64,000 nt of DNA from Saccharopolyspora oryzae (GTDB lineage: Bacteria > Actinomycetota > Actinomycetes > Mycobacteriales > Pseudonocardiaceae), in assembly GCF_027853915.1 (NCBI RefSeq), contig NZ_JAQGLA010000004.1:142959-206958 (forward strand), given 5' to 3'. Positions 1 to 9,026 of this stretch are shown here, piece after piece (position 1 is the first letter of the stretch; the number at the start of each line of letters is the position of its first letter). The position numbers and the translations under genes are program-made. The notes under the pieces were generated by a model. That model searched no databases and had not been told where the DNA came from. It saw only the letters and a program-made list of their open reading frames with translations.

Positions 1-807
1 CAGGGTGGACCGGATGGCCCCGCGGCCGCGCGTGCCGACGACGAGCAGGTCAGCGTCGACGGCGGCGGAGAGCAGCGCTTCAGCCGGCCGTTCCGACGTC
101 GTCACCTGCTCCTTCACCTGGACGTCCGGGTAGTGCTCGCGCCAGCCCGCCAGCGTTTCGGACAGCTCCCGGCGGCAGGCGTCGACCACGCCGGGCTCGA
201 GCTCACCTCCCAGGTCGGGGGAGGTGCAGGCGAGGACGGCGGTCAGCTCGGCGCCGTGGCGGTCGGCGAAGTCGTAGGCGAATCCGGTTGCCCGCGCGCT
301 GAACTCGGATCCGTCCACGCCGACGACGATCCGTTCGAACACCGGTGCTTCCGATTGTCCGCTGGTGCGTTCGTCGCGCAGCACCACCACGGGCTGGGAC
401 GCGGTGCGCACGACCTCGGCAGCGGTCGAACCGAGCAGCACGCGACGGGTGCGGCTCAACTCGGGCGGGCCGAGCACGATGACGCTGGCGTGGGCGGCGA
501 CATCGCGGAGCACGGTGGCCAGGACCCCGATGCGCACCACGGTCCGCACGCCCAGCTCGGGGAACCGGCTCCGGCACTCGGCGGCCATGTCCTCCAAAGC
601 CTGCTCCGCCGCGTTGTGCTGCGGCCCGACGACCTCGCTGGGCAGGCGGATCCGGGTGAACTGCTCCAGCGGGACGGCGATCGCGTGCAACAGCAGCAAC
701 GACTGCTTCCTGGTGACCGCTTCGAGCGCCGCCCACCTCGCGGCCCGCTGCGATCCAGCGGAACCGTCGAACCCGGCGACGACCTCGGCCGAACGCGAAC
801 CACGCAT
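1..807 (-). CDS. Universal stress protein (UspA family), partial
   Basis: Reading leftward from an ATG at 807-805, the frame stays open to the window edge (269 codons), so the C-terminus is missing. The product opens with a typical Usp beta-strand (VVAGFDGS) after a short MRGSRSAE leader and contains a second Usp unit starting IVVGVDGSEFS. It is therefore a tandem Usp protein. At the window edge it reads LLVVGTRGRGAIRSTL, the ATP-binding G-x2-G-x9-G(S/T) type loop of ATP-binding Usp proteins. Such proteins are cytoplasmic stress or dormancy factors. No operon partner is visible: the next gene to the right ends at 911 on the same strand and is separated by about 100 bp. Confidence 0.85.
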   Translation of the reverse strand, partial: MRGSRSAEVVAGFDGSAGSQRAARWAALEAVTRKQSLLLLHAIAVPLEQFTRIRLPSEVVGPQHNAAEQALEDMAAECRSRFPELGVRTVVRIGVLATVLRDVAAHASVIVLGPPELSRTRRVLLGSTAAEVVRTASQPVVVLRDERTSGQSEAPVFERIVVGVDGSEFSARATGFAYDFADRHGAELTAVLACTSPDLGGELEPGVVDACRRELSETLAGWREHYPDVQVKEQVTTSERPAEALLSAAVDADLLVVGTRGRGAIRSTL

Positions 808-910
808 GTCCGCCACCCCCTGCGCCCCAGGATGTCGGCTCGCCGCCGGGCTCGCAGGCCCAGCGCTGCCGGCCGATCCGACGGAGATCGGCCGGCAACG
901 CGGCCCCGGC

Positions 911-3112
911 TCAGGCGAAGGCCGCGAGGACTCCGGCGGCCAGGGCCGAGCGCTCGACCATCCCGCTGACGGTGGCGTGCTCGTCGCGGGCGTGGGCTCC
1001 GGCGCCCACGGCTCCGAGGCCGTCCAGGACCGGGATTCCCGCGTCGAGGACGAGGTTTCCGTCGCTGGCGCCGCCGACCGCGGTTTCGCGCAGGTCGGTG
1101 CCCATCTGCCGGGCGCACTGCCGGGCCAGCTCGAACAGCTGCCCGACCTCGGGGGTGCGTTCGAAGGCAGGCCGGTTCCAGCCGCCTTCGACGAGGACGC
1201 TGGTCCGCGGATCCACCGGCTTGATCGCCGCCATGGCCGCGGTGATGCGTTCGCGCTCAGCGGCGGAGGCGACCCGCACGTCGATCACGGCCACCGCCCG
1301 GCCAGCGGTCACGTTGCCGCGGGTTCCGCCGTGCACCACACCGACGTTGACGCTGGTTCCGGCGTCGAGATCCCGAAGGCCCTCCAGGTGCACGATCTGC
1401 CTGGCCATCTCGTGGACCGCACTGGCTCCAGCCGTCGGGTCGAGACCGGCGTGCGCTTCCTCGCCGTGCACGGTCACCTCGAAGATCCCCACGCCCTTGC
1501 GGGCGGTCTTGACCGCTCCTCCGGCGCTCGCCTCGAAGACGAACGCCGCCCGGCTGGTGCGGGCCTCGGCGATGATCGCCTCCCTCGAGCGGACGCTGCC
1601 GGTCTCCTCGTCCCCGTTCAGCAGAACTGTGCACGCAGGTCGCGGCAGCCCCAGGGCGTCGAGTGCGCGGAGCGCCCAAACCGCTTGCACCAGACCGGCT
1701 TTCATGTCGAAAACGCCAGGCCCGGTGATCCGGTCGCCGTCGCGGTGGAACGGGATCTCGGCGAGCGTGCCGAGGGGCCACACCGTGTCGTAGTGGCACA
1801 GCAGCAGCACCGGGGCGGCGCCGGGTTCCGTGCCCGGATACCGGCGGATCAGGACGTCGCCGGCCTCATCACGCCGGATCCGCTCTTCGCCCTCGCAGCT
1901 GCCGAGCGATTCGTCGAGCCATCCGCGCAGCCAGTCCAGGCAGGCGTCCAGCGCCGCCGGATCGTCGCTGGGGCTCTCGTGCTCGGTGTAGGCGGCCAGG
2001 TCGGCGACCATCGCGTCGCGGTGCTGGTCCAGCCAGCCGGCGACCGCGCGGGCCTGGTCCTCGGTGAGCGCCGGTGTCGCGGGCAGCGGGCGGTTTCGCG
2101 CGGCGGCGAGCCGGTCGAGGGCGTCCAGCCGGGCCTCCGACATTCCGTCCGGGGCGATCTCCAGCTCGCGCAAACCGGCAGTCACCGCCCGGAGCACCGG
2201 TGTCCGAAGGCCTTTCGCCGCGGCTTCGACGAAGAGATCTTCGTACTCGGCGGTGACCTCCGTCGGTCGTCGACGCACGGCGATGTCCCGCCAGATCCCG
2301 CTGCGGTCCTTGGACTGGGTGCGCAGCCACGCGGTCAGGGCGTCGAAAGCGGCCTCGCTCGTGGCGGCGTCCGCGTCCGGGCCGAACGCCTTGACGTCGA
2401 AGGCATCGAACGACTCGACCCGGATCCCGAGCGCTTCGGCGACACCGCACACCTCCCGGCTCAGCGCCAGCATCGCCGTCCGGTGCCGGTCGATCAGATC
2501 GGCCATCGCGTCGTCGGCGAGCGCGGTGGCGGCGAGCATCGCGCCGAACGCGCCCTTGGCCCACAAGTAGCCCTCGATGTTGACGTCGGCCGTGGCCGGT
2601 CGCCATTCCTGCAGGTCGGCGACCAGATCGCGAACCCGCTCGGAGATCGGTGCGCCGCCGGGCTCGCCGATGACGAACGCACCGGGTCCGCCGTCTCGGA
2701 TCACCCCGGGTTCGACGACGTCGGCGAAGATGTTGACGAACGCGGCGATGGTGCGTTCCCGACCGACGTGCTCGGCGATGATGCCCTCGTTGAAACCGTT
2801 CTGGACCGACACCACGTAGCCGTCGTCGGCCAGTCGAGGCGCGATCCAGCGCATGGCTTCCTCGGTGGCTTGCGTCTTGACCGCCAGCAGCACCCGGCGC
2901 AGGGAACCGGCGTGCTCCGCGGGTGTGGCCGCGTCGACCGCGACGCTGGTGCGGGTGCCCTTCTGGTCCAGCGTCAAGCCGTTCGCCCGCAGCGCGGCGA
3001 CGTGGTCGGCGTCGGTGTCGATGATGGTGACCGGGTGCCCGGCCTGAGCCAGGCTGTAGGCGAGGGTGCCGCCGATGGCACCGCCTCCCACCACGGTGTA
3101 AGCGTCGGTCAT
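911..3112 (-). CDS. Fusion: ketopantoate reductase-like domain + M20 metallopeptidase domain
   Basis: A single 733-residue frame from ATG 3112, preceded by a strong AGGAGG site. Residues 1 to about 340 are ApbA/PanE-like: an N-terminal Rossmann motif GGGAIGGTLA, then LLAVKTQATEEAM and a C-terminal helical domain (VNIEGYLWAKGAFG). From about residue 365 the chain becomes an M20-family peptidase (carboxypeptidase G2/ArgE type). It has the metal-binding LLCHYDTVWP near residue 440, GPGVFDMKAGLV, NGDEETGS and HGEEAHAGLDP. PanE proteins are normally about 300 aa and M20 peptidases about 380 aa, so both domains look full length. The start codon overlaps the stop of the upstream SDR (ATGA), so the gene is the last of a four-gene operon. 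The fused reaction is probably reduction and amide hydrolysis of one catabolic intermediate; the substrate is unknown. Confidence 0.85.
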   Translation of the reverse strand: MTDAYTVVGGGAIGGTLAYSLAQAGHPVTIIDTDADHVAALRANGLTLDQKGTRTSVAVDAATPAEHAGSLRRVLLAVKTQATEEAMRWIAPRLADDGYVVSVQNGFNEGIIAEHVGRERTIAAFVNIFADVVEPGVIRDGGPGAFVIGEPGGAPISERVRDLVADLQEWRPATADVNIEGYLWAKGAFGAMLAATALADDAMADLIDRHRTAMLALSREVCGVAEALGIRVESFDAFDVKAFGPDADAATSEAAFDALTAWLRTQSKDRSGIWRDIAVRRRPTEVTAEYEDLFVEAAAKGLRTPVLRAVTAGLRELEIAPDGMSEARLDALDRLAAARNRPLPATPALTEDQARAVAGWLDQHRDAMVADLAAYTEHESPSDDPAALDACLDWLRGWLDESLGSCEGEERIRRDEAGDVLIRRYPGTEPGAAPVLLLCHYDTVWPLGTLAEIPFHRDGDRITGPGVFDMKAGLVQAVWALRALDALGLPRPACTVLLNGDEETGSVRSREAIIAEARTSRAAFVFEASAGGAVKTARKGVGIFEVTVHGEEAHAGLDPTAGASAVHEMARQIVHLEGLRDLDAGTSVNVGVVHGGTRGNVTAGRAVAVIDVRVASAAERERITAAMAAIKPVDPRTSVLVEGGWNRPAFERTPEVGQLFELARQCARQMGTDLRETAVGGASDGNLVLDAGIPVLDGLGAVGAGAHARDEHATVSGMVERSALAAGVLAAFA

Positions 3113-3900
3113 CGGCGGTTTCCCTCCTGGTGGGCGGAATCGGTGCTGGTGGCGGGTGGCCAGATCCTGGGCAGGTCGAGCACGCCGGTGCTGGAGCCGC
3201 CGTCGATCCGCAGCACCTCGCCGGTCACCCAAGCGGCTTCCGGGCTGGAGATCCACCGCACGGCGCGGGCGATGTCCTCCGGGGTGCCCGGTCGGCCCAG
3301 CGGATTGGCGTTGACCAGAGCTGCGTACTCGGGTGCGACGGGGTTGCAGGTGCTGTCGACGGCGACGAAGCCGGGGCTGACCGCGTTGACCCGGATGCCG
3401 TGCGCTCCGAACTCCAAAGCGGCTGCGCGGGTTGCCATTTCCAGCGCCGCCTTGGAACTCGCGTACGGGCCGCCGCCTGGGCGGGAGCGCAGAGCCGCGC
3501 CGGAGGAGATGTTGACGACCGACGCGCCTCGCCCGGCGGCGACGGCGCGGCGGGCGAGTTCGGCGGTCGCCAGCACCGGGGCGCGGGTGTTGAGGGAGAA
3601 GATCCGGTCCCACTCCGCTGCGCGGAGCTCGATCATGTCCACCGACGGATAGATGCCCGCCGCGTTGACCAGCACGTCGACCGGGCCGGACGCATCCCAG
3701 CAGCGGCCCACCGCTTCCTCCGGGCCCAGCGGATCCGCCAGGTCCAGCACCGCGTGCTGAGCGCCGAGTTCGTCCGCGACGGTCGCGAGCCGGTCGGCGT
3801 CGACGTCGACGAGGCTCAACGCGTTGGCGTCGGCGGCGAGTTCGTGCGCGATCGCCCGGCCGATTCCGCTCGCCGCACCGGTGATCAAGACGTGCACCAT
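3109..3900 (-). CDS. SDR-family oxidoreductase
   Basis: A 263-residue classical short-chain dehydrogenase. It has the cofactor loop TGAASGIG near the N-terminus, NAAG (the NNAG equivalent), a serine in NISSGAAL, and the catalytic pair in YASSKAA. The Asp after the second strand (SLVDVDADR) suggests NAD rather than NADP. The ATG at 3900 directly abuts or overlaps the end of the upstream transporter gene, and the stop overlaps the fusion gene start by four bases, so the three are translationally coupled. It likely oxidises a hydroxyl intermediate in the catabolic pathway encoded by this operon; no substrate can be assigned from sequence. Confidence 0.88.
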   Translation of the reverse strand: MVHVLITGAASGIGRAIAHELAADANALSLVDVDADRLATVADELGAQHAVLDLADPLGPEEAVGRCWDASGPVDVLVNAAGIYPSVDMIELRAAEWDRIFSLNTRAPVLATAELARRAVAAGRGASVVNISSGAALRSRPGGGPYASSKAALEMATRAAALEFGAHGIRVNAVSPGFVAVDSTCNPVAPEYAALVNANPLGRPGTPEDIARAVRWISSPEAAWVTGEVLRIDGGSSTGVLDLPRIWPPATSTDSAHQEGNRR

Positions 3901-5210
3901 CAGGAGAACTCCTTGTCCTTGGTCTCCGGCATCCGCAGGTAGACGACCAGCGAGATCAGGGCCGCGCCGGAGACGTACAGCCACAGCAGTCCGCCGTGGT
4001 CCGAACTGGTCAGCCAGGTGATCACGTAGGGCGCGGTGCCGCCGAAGAGCGCGACGGCGAGCGCGTACGGCAGGGCGATGCCGGTGGCCCGGACCTCCGG
4101 CGGGAACTGCTCGGCCATGATCACCGCGCAGTTGGCCGAGTAGCCGAGGATCAGCAGCATGCCGGTCAGCTGAACCAGGAACAGGCTGAGGAAGCTCCCG
4201 TTCAGCAGTTGCAGCATCGGCCAGGCCAGCACCACGAACCCGCCCGCGAAGGCCGCCATGGTGGGGCGGCGGCCGAACCGGTCGGACAGCTTGCCGACGA
4301 ACGGCAAGAGCACCATGAAGATGATCGTGCACAGGGTCTGCGAGAGCAGCGCCTCGTCCAGCGGGAGCCCGTAGGTGGCGTTGGTGTGGATCGGCAGGTA
4401 GTCCACCCAGGTGTAGTAGGTCAGGGTGCCGGCGATGGTGATGCCGACGACCCGCAGCGCCGCCCGCGGATGTTCCACGAACATCGCCTTGAGCGGATTG
4501 CTCCTCGCCCGCCCCTCGTTGCGGAGCTGGGTGAAGGAAGCGGTGTCCTCGACGGAAACGCGCAGCCAGAGACCGACCAGACCGAGGACACCGCCGATGA
4601 TGAACGCTGCCCGCCAGCCCCAGGAGTGCAGCGCCTCATCGCTGAGGCTCGAGGCGAGCACGACTCCGATCAGCGACGGGATGAGCACTCCCGCGCCGAC
4701 CGAAACCTGTTGCCAGGAACCGGCGAACGCCCGACGACCAGGACCGGCCGACTCCACCAGGAACGCCGAGGAGGAACCGAACTCACCGCCCGCGGCGAAA
4801 CCCTGGACGAGGCGGGCCACCGCGAGCACGAGCGGCGCGGCGATCCCGATCATCTCGTAGCCGGGGGTCAGCGCGATGACGAATCCGGCGCCCGCCATCA
4901 GCCCGATGGTGAGGGTCAGGCCCTTCTTGCGGCCGTGCCGGTCGGCGTAGGCGCCGAGGATCGCGGCGCCCACCGGGCGCATGACGAATCCGACGGCGAA
5001 GACCAGGAGCGTCGCCAGCAGCGCGGCGGAACCCTCGGAGCGCGGAAAGAAGACGTCCGAGATGACCTTCGCGAAGGTGGCGTAGAGCGTCCAGTCCACC
5101 CACTCGACGGTGTTGCCGATGACGCCGGCGATGATCGCCTTGCGCTGCTTCGGGGTGAACTTCTGCGTTGGGGTGCTGGGTGATTCGGTTCTGGGCGGGC
5201 GGGTGTTCAT
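3900..5210 (-). CDS. MFS transporter, metabolite:H+ symporter (MHS) type
   Basis: A 436-residue multi-pass membrane protein with about 12 predicted hydrophobic segments. It has the MHS signatures GNTVEWVDWTLYA in the first helix, GAYADRHGRKKGLT in the loop between helices 2 and 3, LVQGFAAGGEFG in helix 4, and a second loop GKLSDRFGRRP. MHS relatives (ProP, KgtP, CitA) import small organic acids, betaines or aromatic acids with protons. Its place between a deacetylase and an SDR suggests it imports the substrate of this operon. The ATG at 5210 lies 43 bp after the deacetylase stop. Confidence 0.9.
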   Translation of the reverse strand: MNTRPPRTESPSTPTQKFTPKQRKAIIAGVIGNTVEWVDWTLYATFAKVISDVFFPRSEGSAALLATLLVFAVGFVMRPVGAAILGAYADRHGRKKGLTLTIGLMAGAGFVIALTPGYEMIGIAAPLVLAVARLVQGFAAGGEFGSSSAFLVESAGPGRRAFAGSWQQVSVGAGVLIPSLIGVVLASSLSDEALHSWGWRAAFIIGGVLGLVGLWLRVSVEDTASFTQLRNEGRARSNPLKAMFVEHPRAALRVVGITIAGTLTYYTWVDYLPIHTNATYGLPLDEALLSQTLCTIIFMVLLPFVGKLSDRFGRRPTMAAFAGGFVVLAWPMLQLLNGSFLSLFLVQLTGMLLILGYSANCAVIMAEQFPPEVRATGIALPYALAVALFGGTAPYVITWLTSSDHGGLLWLYVSGAALISLVVYLRMPETKDKEFS

Positions 5211-5252
5211 CGCGGCACCGCTGCTTTCGTGGTGGAGGAGGTGGGGGACGGG

Positions 5253-6149
5253 TCAGGCCGCGCTGGCCAGGCAGTGCTCAGCGATCTGCTGATGCGTGGC
5301 GAACCAGACGTCGTCGTGGCCGGCGATGTGGGCGAGCAGCTCGTCCAGCACGACCAGCCGCGAGCGGTGGCCGATGATGTGCGGGTGGAAGGTGATCTGG
5401 AAAAGACCGCCTTCGGTGCGGGCGGCGTCGAACTCGTCCCGCCAGATCGACAGCACCTCGCGCGGGGAGATGTAGGGCCGCAGCGAGGCGAAGCGCTCCA
5501 TCATGAAGTAGGGCGCGTCGTCGCGGATCCACTCCACGGGGATCTCCACCACCCCGGTGGGCTCCCCGTTCTCCAGCAGCTCGTGCGGTTCGTCGTCGGC
5601 CATGAGCGAGGAGTCGTAGAGCAGCCCCATCTCGCGGGTGATGGCCAAGGTGTGCTCGGAGAAGTCCCAGGAGGGGGTGCGGATCCCGACCGGGCGCACG
5701 CCCGTCACCCGCTCCAGCGCGTCCGCGCTGCGCAGTTGCAGCTCGCGCTCGTCGTCGGCGGGCAGGAGCGCGTTGCGCTCGTGGATCCAGCCGTGGATCC
5801 CCACTTCGTGGCCCGCTGCGACGTAGGTCTGCGCTTCTTCCGGTCGGAGCAGCGCGCACACCGCGGGCATGAAGAAGCTGGCCGGAACGTCGTACTTCGC
5901 CAGCAGCGCGAGGATCTTCGGCACCGCCACGCGCGCTCCGTACTCGCCCTGGGCCATCTGGGCCGGACTCGTCAGGCCGTCGCGCAGCGCCGGTGTTTCG
6001 TGGTCGGAGTCGAACGACACGGCCACTGCGCACTTGGCGCCGCCGGGCCAGCTGTCGGGTCGGAGGGAGCGTCCGGCGCGGACGCGCCCGATGTGCCGGC
6101 GCCAGGTCTCCTCGTCCCACTGCCAGGGCTGCAACTCGGGTTGCGTCAT
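5253..6149 (-). CDS. Polysaccharide-deacetylase-fold amidohydrolase (PuuE/allantoinase-like)
   Basis: A 298-residue NodB-fold protein starting MTQPELQPWQWDE. The metal site is visible as SFDSDHET and HEVGIHGWIHE (His-x3-His type), followed by RTPSWDFSE and a late HPHIIGH. The Asp-His-His metal triad and HEVGxHG motif are those of carbohydrate esterase family 4. The cytoplasmic location (no signal peptide) and partner genes fit the PuuE-like subgroup, which hydrolyses cyclic or linear amides rather than chitin. It is the first gene of the leftward operon; the divergent Lrp-type regulator begins 163 bp away. Confidence 0.85.
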   Translation of the reverse strand: MTQPELQPWQWDEETWRRHIGRVRAGRSLRPDSWPGGAKCAVAVSFDSDHETPALRDGLTSPAQMAQGEYGARVAVPKILALLAKYDVPASFFMPAVCALLRPEEAQTYVAAGHEVGIHGWIHERNALLPADDERELQLRSADALERVTGVRPVGIRTPSWDFSEHTLAITREMGLLYDSSLMADDEPHELLENGEPTGVVEIPVEWIRDDAPYFMMERFASLRPYISPREVLSIWRDEFDAARTEGGLFQITFHPHIIGHRSRLVVLDELLAHIAGHDDVWFATHQQIAEHCLASAA

Positions 6150-6311
6150 CCCATTCGTCCTTCGTCGAGAGCGGGGTTGGTGGGTTCGGCGTCCGGGATC
6201 GCCGGCCGCGCGGACCGCGGCACTTGCGCGGTCGTGCTGTGGTGCCTCATCGTGGCCATCGACGCTGATCGCGCACGAAAATCGACGGAAATCGCCGCAG
6301 GAAGGCTGTGC

Positions 6312-7394
6312 ATGGAAGATTTCGCCGGGGCGGCTTCCGTCGAAGGTCTGGACGAGACCGATCTCGCCATCGCCAACGCCCTGCAGGTCGCTCCCCGCGC
6401 CTCTTGGACGTTGGTGGGCGAGGTCCTCGGGCTCAGCGCTGCCACGGTGGCCCGGCGCTGGGGGCGGCTCGTCGAGCGGGGGCAGGCGTGGGTCACCGCC
6501 ACCGGCAGTCCTGAGCTGTGGCGCTCGGTGTGCAACGCCTTCCTCGACGTCCACTGCGAACCGGGGGAGCGGGAGCGGGTGGCGCTCGCGCTGGCCCGGG
6601 ATCCGCGGACGAAGTCGGTGATGGAGGTGGCCAGCGGCCGCGACCTGCAGGTCAACGCCGTCGCCCGCGATCTCCCGGCGTTGTCGCGCTTCATCCTGGA
6701 CGAGGTCAGCCGGCTGCCCGGCGTGGTCAAGGTGGACACCCAGGTCAGCACCCGCATCTACCTGGCCGGGAACGCCTGGCGGTTGGATGCGCTGTCCCGC
6801 GGTCAGTGCGAGCGGCTCCAGCCCGCTGCAGAGGGTGCGGCTGCGTTGCCGGGGCGCCTCTCCGCGGCCGACCACGCGCTGCTGCTCGCGCTGGCGGCGG
6901 ACGGCCGGGCGCCGGTCACCGAACTCGCCGAGCGCACCGGCGCCAGCCACACGGCGACCCGCCGCAGGCTGTCCCGGCTGGCGAACTCGGGTGCGGTCGC
7001 CTTCCGCTGCGAGATCTCCCAGCACCTGACGGGCTGGCCGGTGAGCACGCTGCTGTGGGCGCGGGTGCCGCACGACGACCGGAGGCGCATCTGCGACCAG
7101 CTGGCCCGGATGCCCGAGGTCCGCCAGCTGGTCGCCATCAGCGGGAGCACGAACTTGCTGGTGTCGACCTGGTTGCACTCCACCGACAGCGCCCTGGACC
7201 TGGAGGAGCGGATCGTCGACGCGCACCCCGAGTTCGAGATCGCCGACCACGTCATCGTGCTGCGCACGGTGAAGCGCCAGGGCTGGATCCTGGACGAACT
7301 GGGCCGCAAGCGCGAGTGCGTCCCCATCGACCCGTGGTGCGACGAAGGCGCCGGGTCCGACTGCCTGACCGCGATCACGGCGAGGCTTTCTTGA
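6312..7394 (+). CDS. Lrp/AsnC-type regulator with two tandem AsnC units
   Basis: 360 residues from ATG 6312. The first unit has a winged-helix (LDETDLAIANALQVAPR, then GLSAATVARRWGRL) and an incomplete RAM-like part. A second full unit starts near residue 185 (LSAADHALLLALAADGR, TGASHTATRRRLSRL) followed by a ligand-binding RAM half. Standard Lrp proteins are about 150 aa, so this is the double-length form common in actinomycetes. It is divergent from the deacetylase-transporter-SDR-fusion operon with 163 bp between starts, and is its probable regulator. That gap contains the near-repeated A-rich words AAAATCGACGG and AAATCGCCG at 6277-6297, possible binding sites. Confidence 0.85.
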   Translation: MEDFAGAASVEGLDETDLAIANALQVAPRASWTLVGEVLGLSAATVARRWGRLVERGQAWVTATGSPELWRSVCNAFLDVHCEPGERERVALALARDPRTKSVMEVASGRDLQVNAVARDLPALSRFILDEVSRLPGVVKVDTQVSTRIYLAGNAWRLDALSRGQCERLQPAAEGAAALPGRLSAADHALLLALAADGRAPVTELAERTGASHTATRRRLSRLANSGAVAFRCEISQHLTGWPVSTLLWARVPHDDRRRICDQLARMPEVRQLVAISGSTNLLVSTWLHSTDSALDLEERIVDAHPEFEIADHVIVLRTVKRQGWILDELGRKRECVPIDPWCDEGAGSDCLTAITARLS

Positions 7395-7427
7395 ACGGTC
7401 GGTCCAATATCTGTAGTGTTGCCGGTC

Positions 7428-8006
7428 GTGGGAAGGGTGAAGGAGTTCGATCCCGACGCGGCGCTGCGGTCGGCGATGGATCTGTTCTGGCGCCAGGGGT
7501 ACGAGGCGACGTCGATGCAGGACCTGGTCGACCAGCTGGGCCTGGGGCGCGGCAGCATCTACGGGGCGTTCGGCGGCAAGCGCGATCTGTACCTGGCGGC
7601 GGTCGAGCGCTACGTGGACGACGCGCGCGCCGGGTTGCTCGATCAGCTCGCCGCACCGGGCTCCTCGCTCGACGCGGTGCGGGCGATGGTCCGCTGGTAC
7701 GTGCAGACCTCGCTGGCCGATGACCAGTACAAAGGGTGTCTGACGACCAACACCGCGGTGGAGCTGCCCGGTGACGAGGCCGCCGGTCGTCTCGTGGCTT
7801 CCGCGTTGGAGACGATGGAGACCGTCCTGTCGGCCGCGTTGGTGCGGGCCAGGAACGAGGGTGAGCTGCCCGCTGATCGCGACCCGGTGGCCCTGGCGCG
7901 CTTCCTGGTCACCTTGCTGCAGGGCGTGCGCGTGGTCGGCAAGACCTCGCTGCGCCGGCGGCTGCTCGACGACGCGGTCGAACAGGCCCTCGCGCTGCTC
8001 GACTGA
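7428..8006 (+). CDS. TetR-family transcriptional regulator
   Basis: 192 residues from GTG 7428, giving the usual MGRVKEFDPDAAL opening; an in-frame GTG at 7416 is an alternative. The DNA-binding domain is plain: ALRSAMDLFWRQGYEATSMQDL, then the recognition helix region LGLGRGSIYGAFGGKRDLYLAAV. The C-terminal ligand domain resembles the TetR_C group found next to oxidoreductases and hydrolases (DDQYKGCLTTNTAVEL). It is followed 76 bp later by an alpha/beta hydrolase on the same strand, the likely regulated partner. A GC-rich word ACGGTCGGTCC at 7395-7405, just before the start, is a possible operator. Confidence 0.88.
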   Translation: MGRVKEFDPDAALRSAMDLFWRQGYEATSMQDLVDQLGLGRGSIYGAFGGKRDLYLAAVERYVDDARAGLLDQLAAPGSSLDAVRAMVRWYVQTSLADDQYKGCLTTNTAVELPGDEAAGRLVASALETMETVLSAALVRARNEGELPADRDPVALARFLVTLLQGVRVVGKTSLRRRLLDDAVEQALALLD

Positions 8007-8082
8007 GCCGATCCCCGTCGTTCTCGGCGGCTTTCGCATGCCTATTTTCTTGACCGAGCATTCCAGTAAAGGAGATCTGATC

Positions 8083-9009
8083 GTGGTTTCCACGCCTGTT
8101 GCGCCCACCGACGCCGAACTGGCCGCGTCGCTGGACGGCGAGTTCACCAGCGCGCACGCCGAGGTGAACGGGACGCGGCTGCACTACGTCAGCGGAGGCG
8201 CGGGCGACCCGCTCGTCCTGCTCGGCGGGTGGCCGCAGACCTGGTGGCAGTTCCGCAAGATCATGCCCGAGCTCGCCCGCCGCTTCCGCGTGATCGCGGT
8301 CGACATGCGGGGGATGGGCGGGTCGGCCAAACCGGAGACCGGCTACGACAAGAAGACCATGGCGGCCGACATCCGCGCGCTGATCGGACATCTCGGCCAC
8401 GAGTCGGCCTTCGTAGCTGGGCACGACATCGGTGCGTCGGTCGGCTACCACCTGACCGCGGGATTTCCGCGCGCCGTGCGCCGGTTGGTCACCATGGACC
8501 TGGGCGTGCCGGTCGAATCGTGGCTGGCCATCCCGATGCTCCCGGCCAGCGACGAGCAGGTCGCCTCGCTCACCGAGGGCCGCGGTGGGTACCCGTGGTG
8601 GTTCGCGTTCAACCAGCTCCAGGAGCTGCCGGAACGACTGCTCGACGGACGGTTCCGGTTGCTCGTCGACTGGCTCTACGGGCACATGCTCGTCGATCAG
8701 GCCTCGGTCGACGAGCAGGCCCGACGCGTCTACGCCCACGCCTACGACTCGCCAGAGGCAATCCGGGCGGGCAACCGCTGGTACCAGACGATGCGCCAGG
8801 ACATCGCGGACCTGGACACGTACCCGCCGGTGACCACTCCGATCCTGACCCTGGCCGCGGAGGACAACTACGCGCTGCTGCGGGAGCAGATGGCCGACAG
8901 GGGCACCGACGTGCACGTCGTCGCAGTTCCCGGCAGCGGGCACTACATCCCCGAGGAGCAGCCGGAGTTCGTGGTCGACCAGCTGACGACGTTCTTCGCT
9001 CAGAGCTAG
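8083..9009 (+). CDS. Alpha/beta hydrolase, epoxide-hydrolase-like
   Basis: 308 residues from GTG 8083, preceded by AAAGGAG about 8 bp upstream. It shows the oxyanion-hole region GGWPQTWWQFR (HGxP-like with Gly for His), DMRGMGGSAKP, and the nucleophile elbow VAGHDIGASVGYHL with Asp as nucleophile. A late acid follows, and the catalytic His is in GSGHYIPEEQPEFV. An Asp in the G-x-D-x-G elbow plus this lid marks the epoxide hydrolase/haloalkane dehalogenase branch rather than an esterase. It is probably cotranscribed with, or controlled by, the TetR gene just upstream. Confidence 0.87.
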   Translation: MVSTPVAPTDAELAASLDGEFTSAHAEVNGTRLHYVSGGAGDPLVLLGGWPQTWWQFRKIMPELARRFRVIAVDMRGMGGSAKPETGYDKKTMAADIRALIGHLGHESAFVAGHDIGASVGYHLTAGFPRAVRRLVTMDLGVPVESWLAIPMLPASDEQVASLTEGRGGYPWWFAFNQLQELPERLLDGRFRLLVDWLYGHMLVDQASVDEQARRVYAHAYDSPEAIRAGNRWYQTMRQDIADLDTYPPVTTPILTLAAEDNYALLREQMADRGTDVHVVAVPGSGHYIPEEQPEFVVDQLTTFFAQS

Positions 9010-9026
9010 GGAACCCGGCGGGCAGC

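Noticed and set aside
365..3652. Very long open frames on the strand opposite the fusion gene and similar long antisense frames at 5253-8147, 30292-32925, 45585-48434 and 49673-52789
   Set aside because: They are high-GC shadows of genes with clear protein families, with Arg/Pro/Gly-rich composition and no domains.
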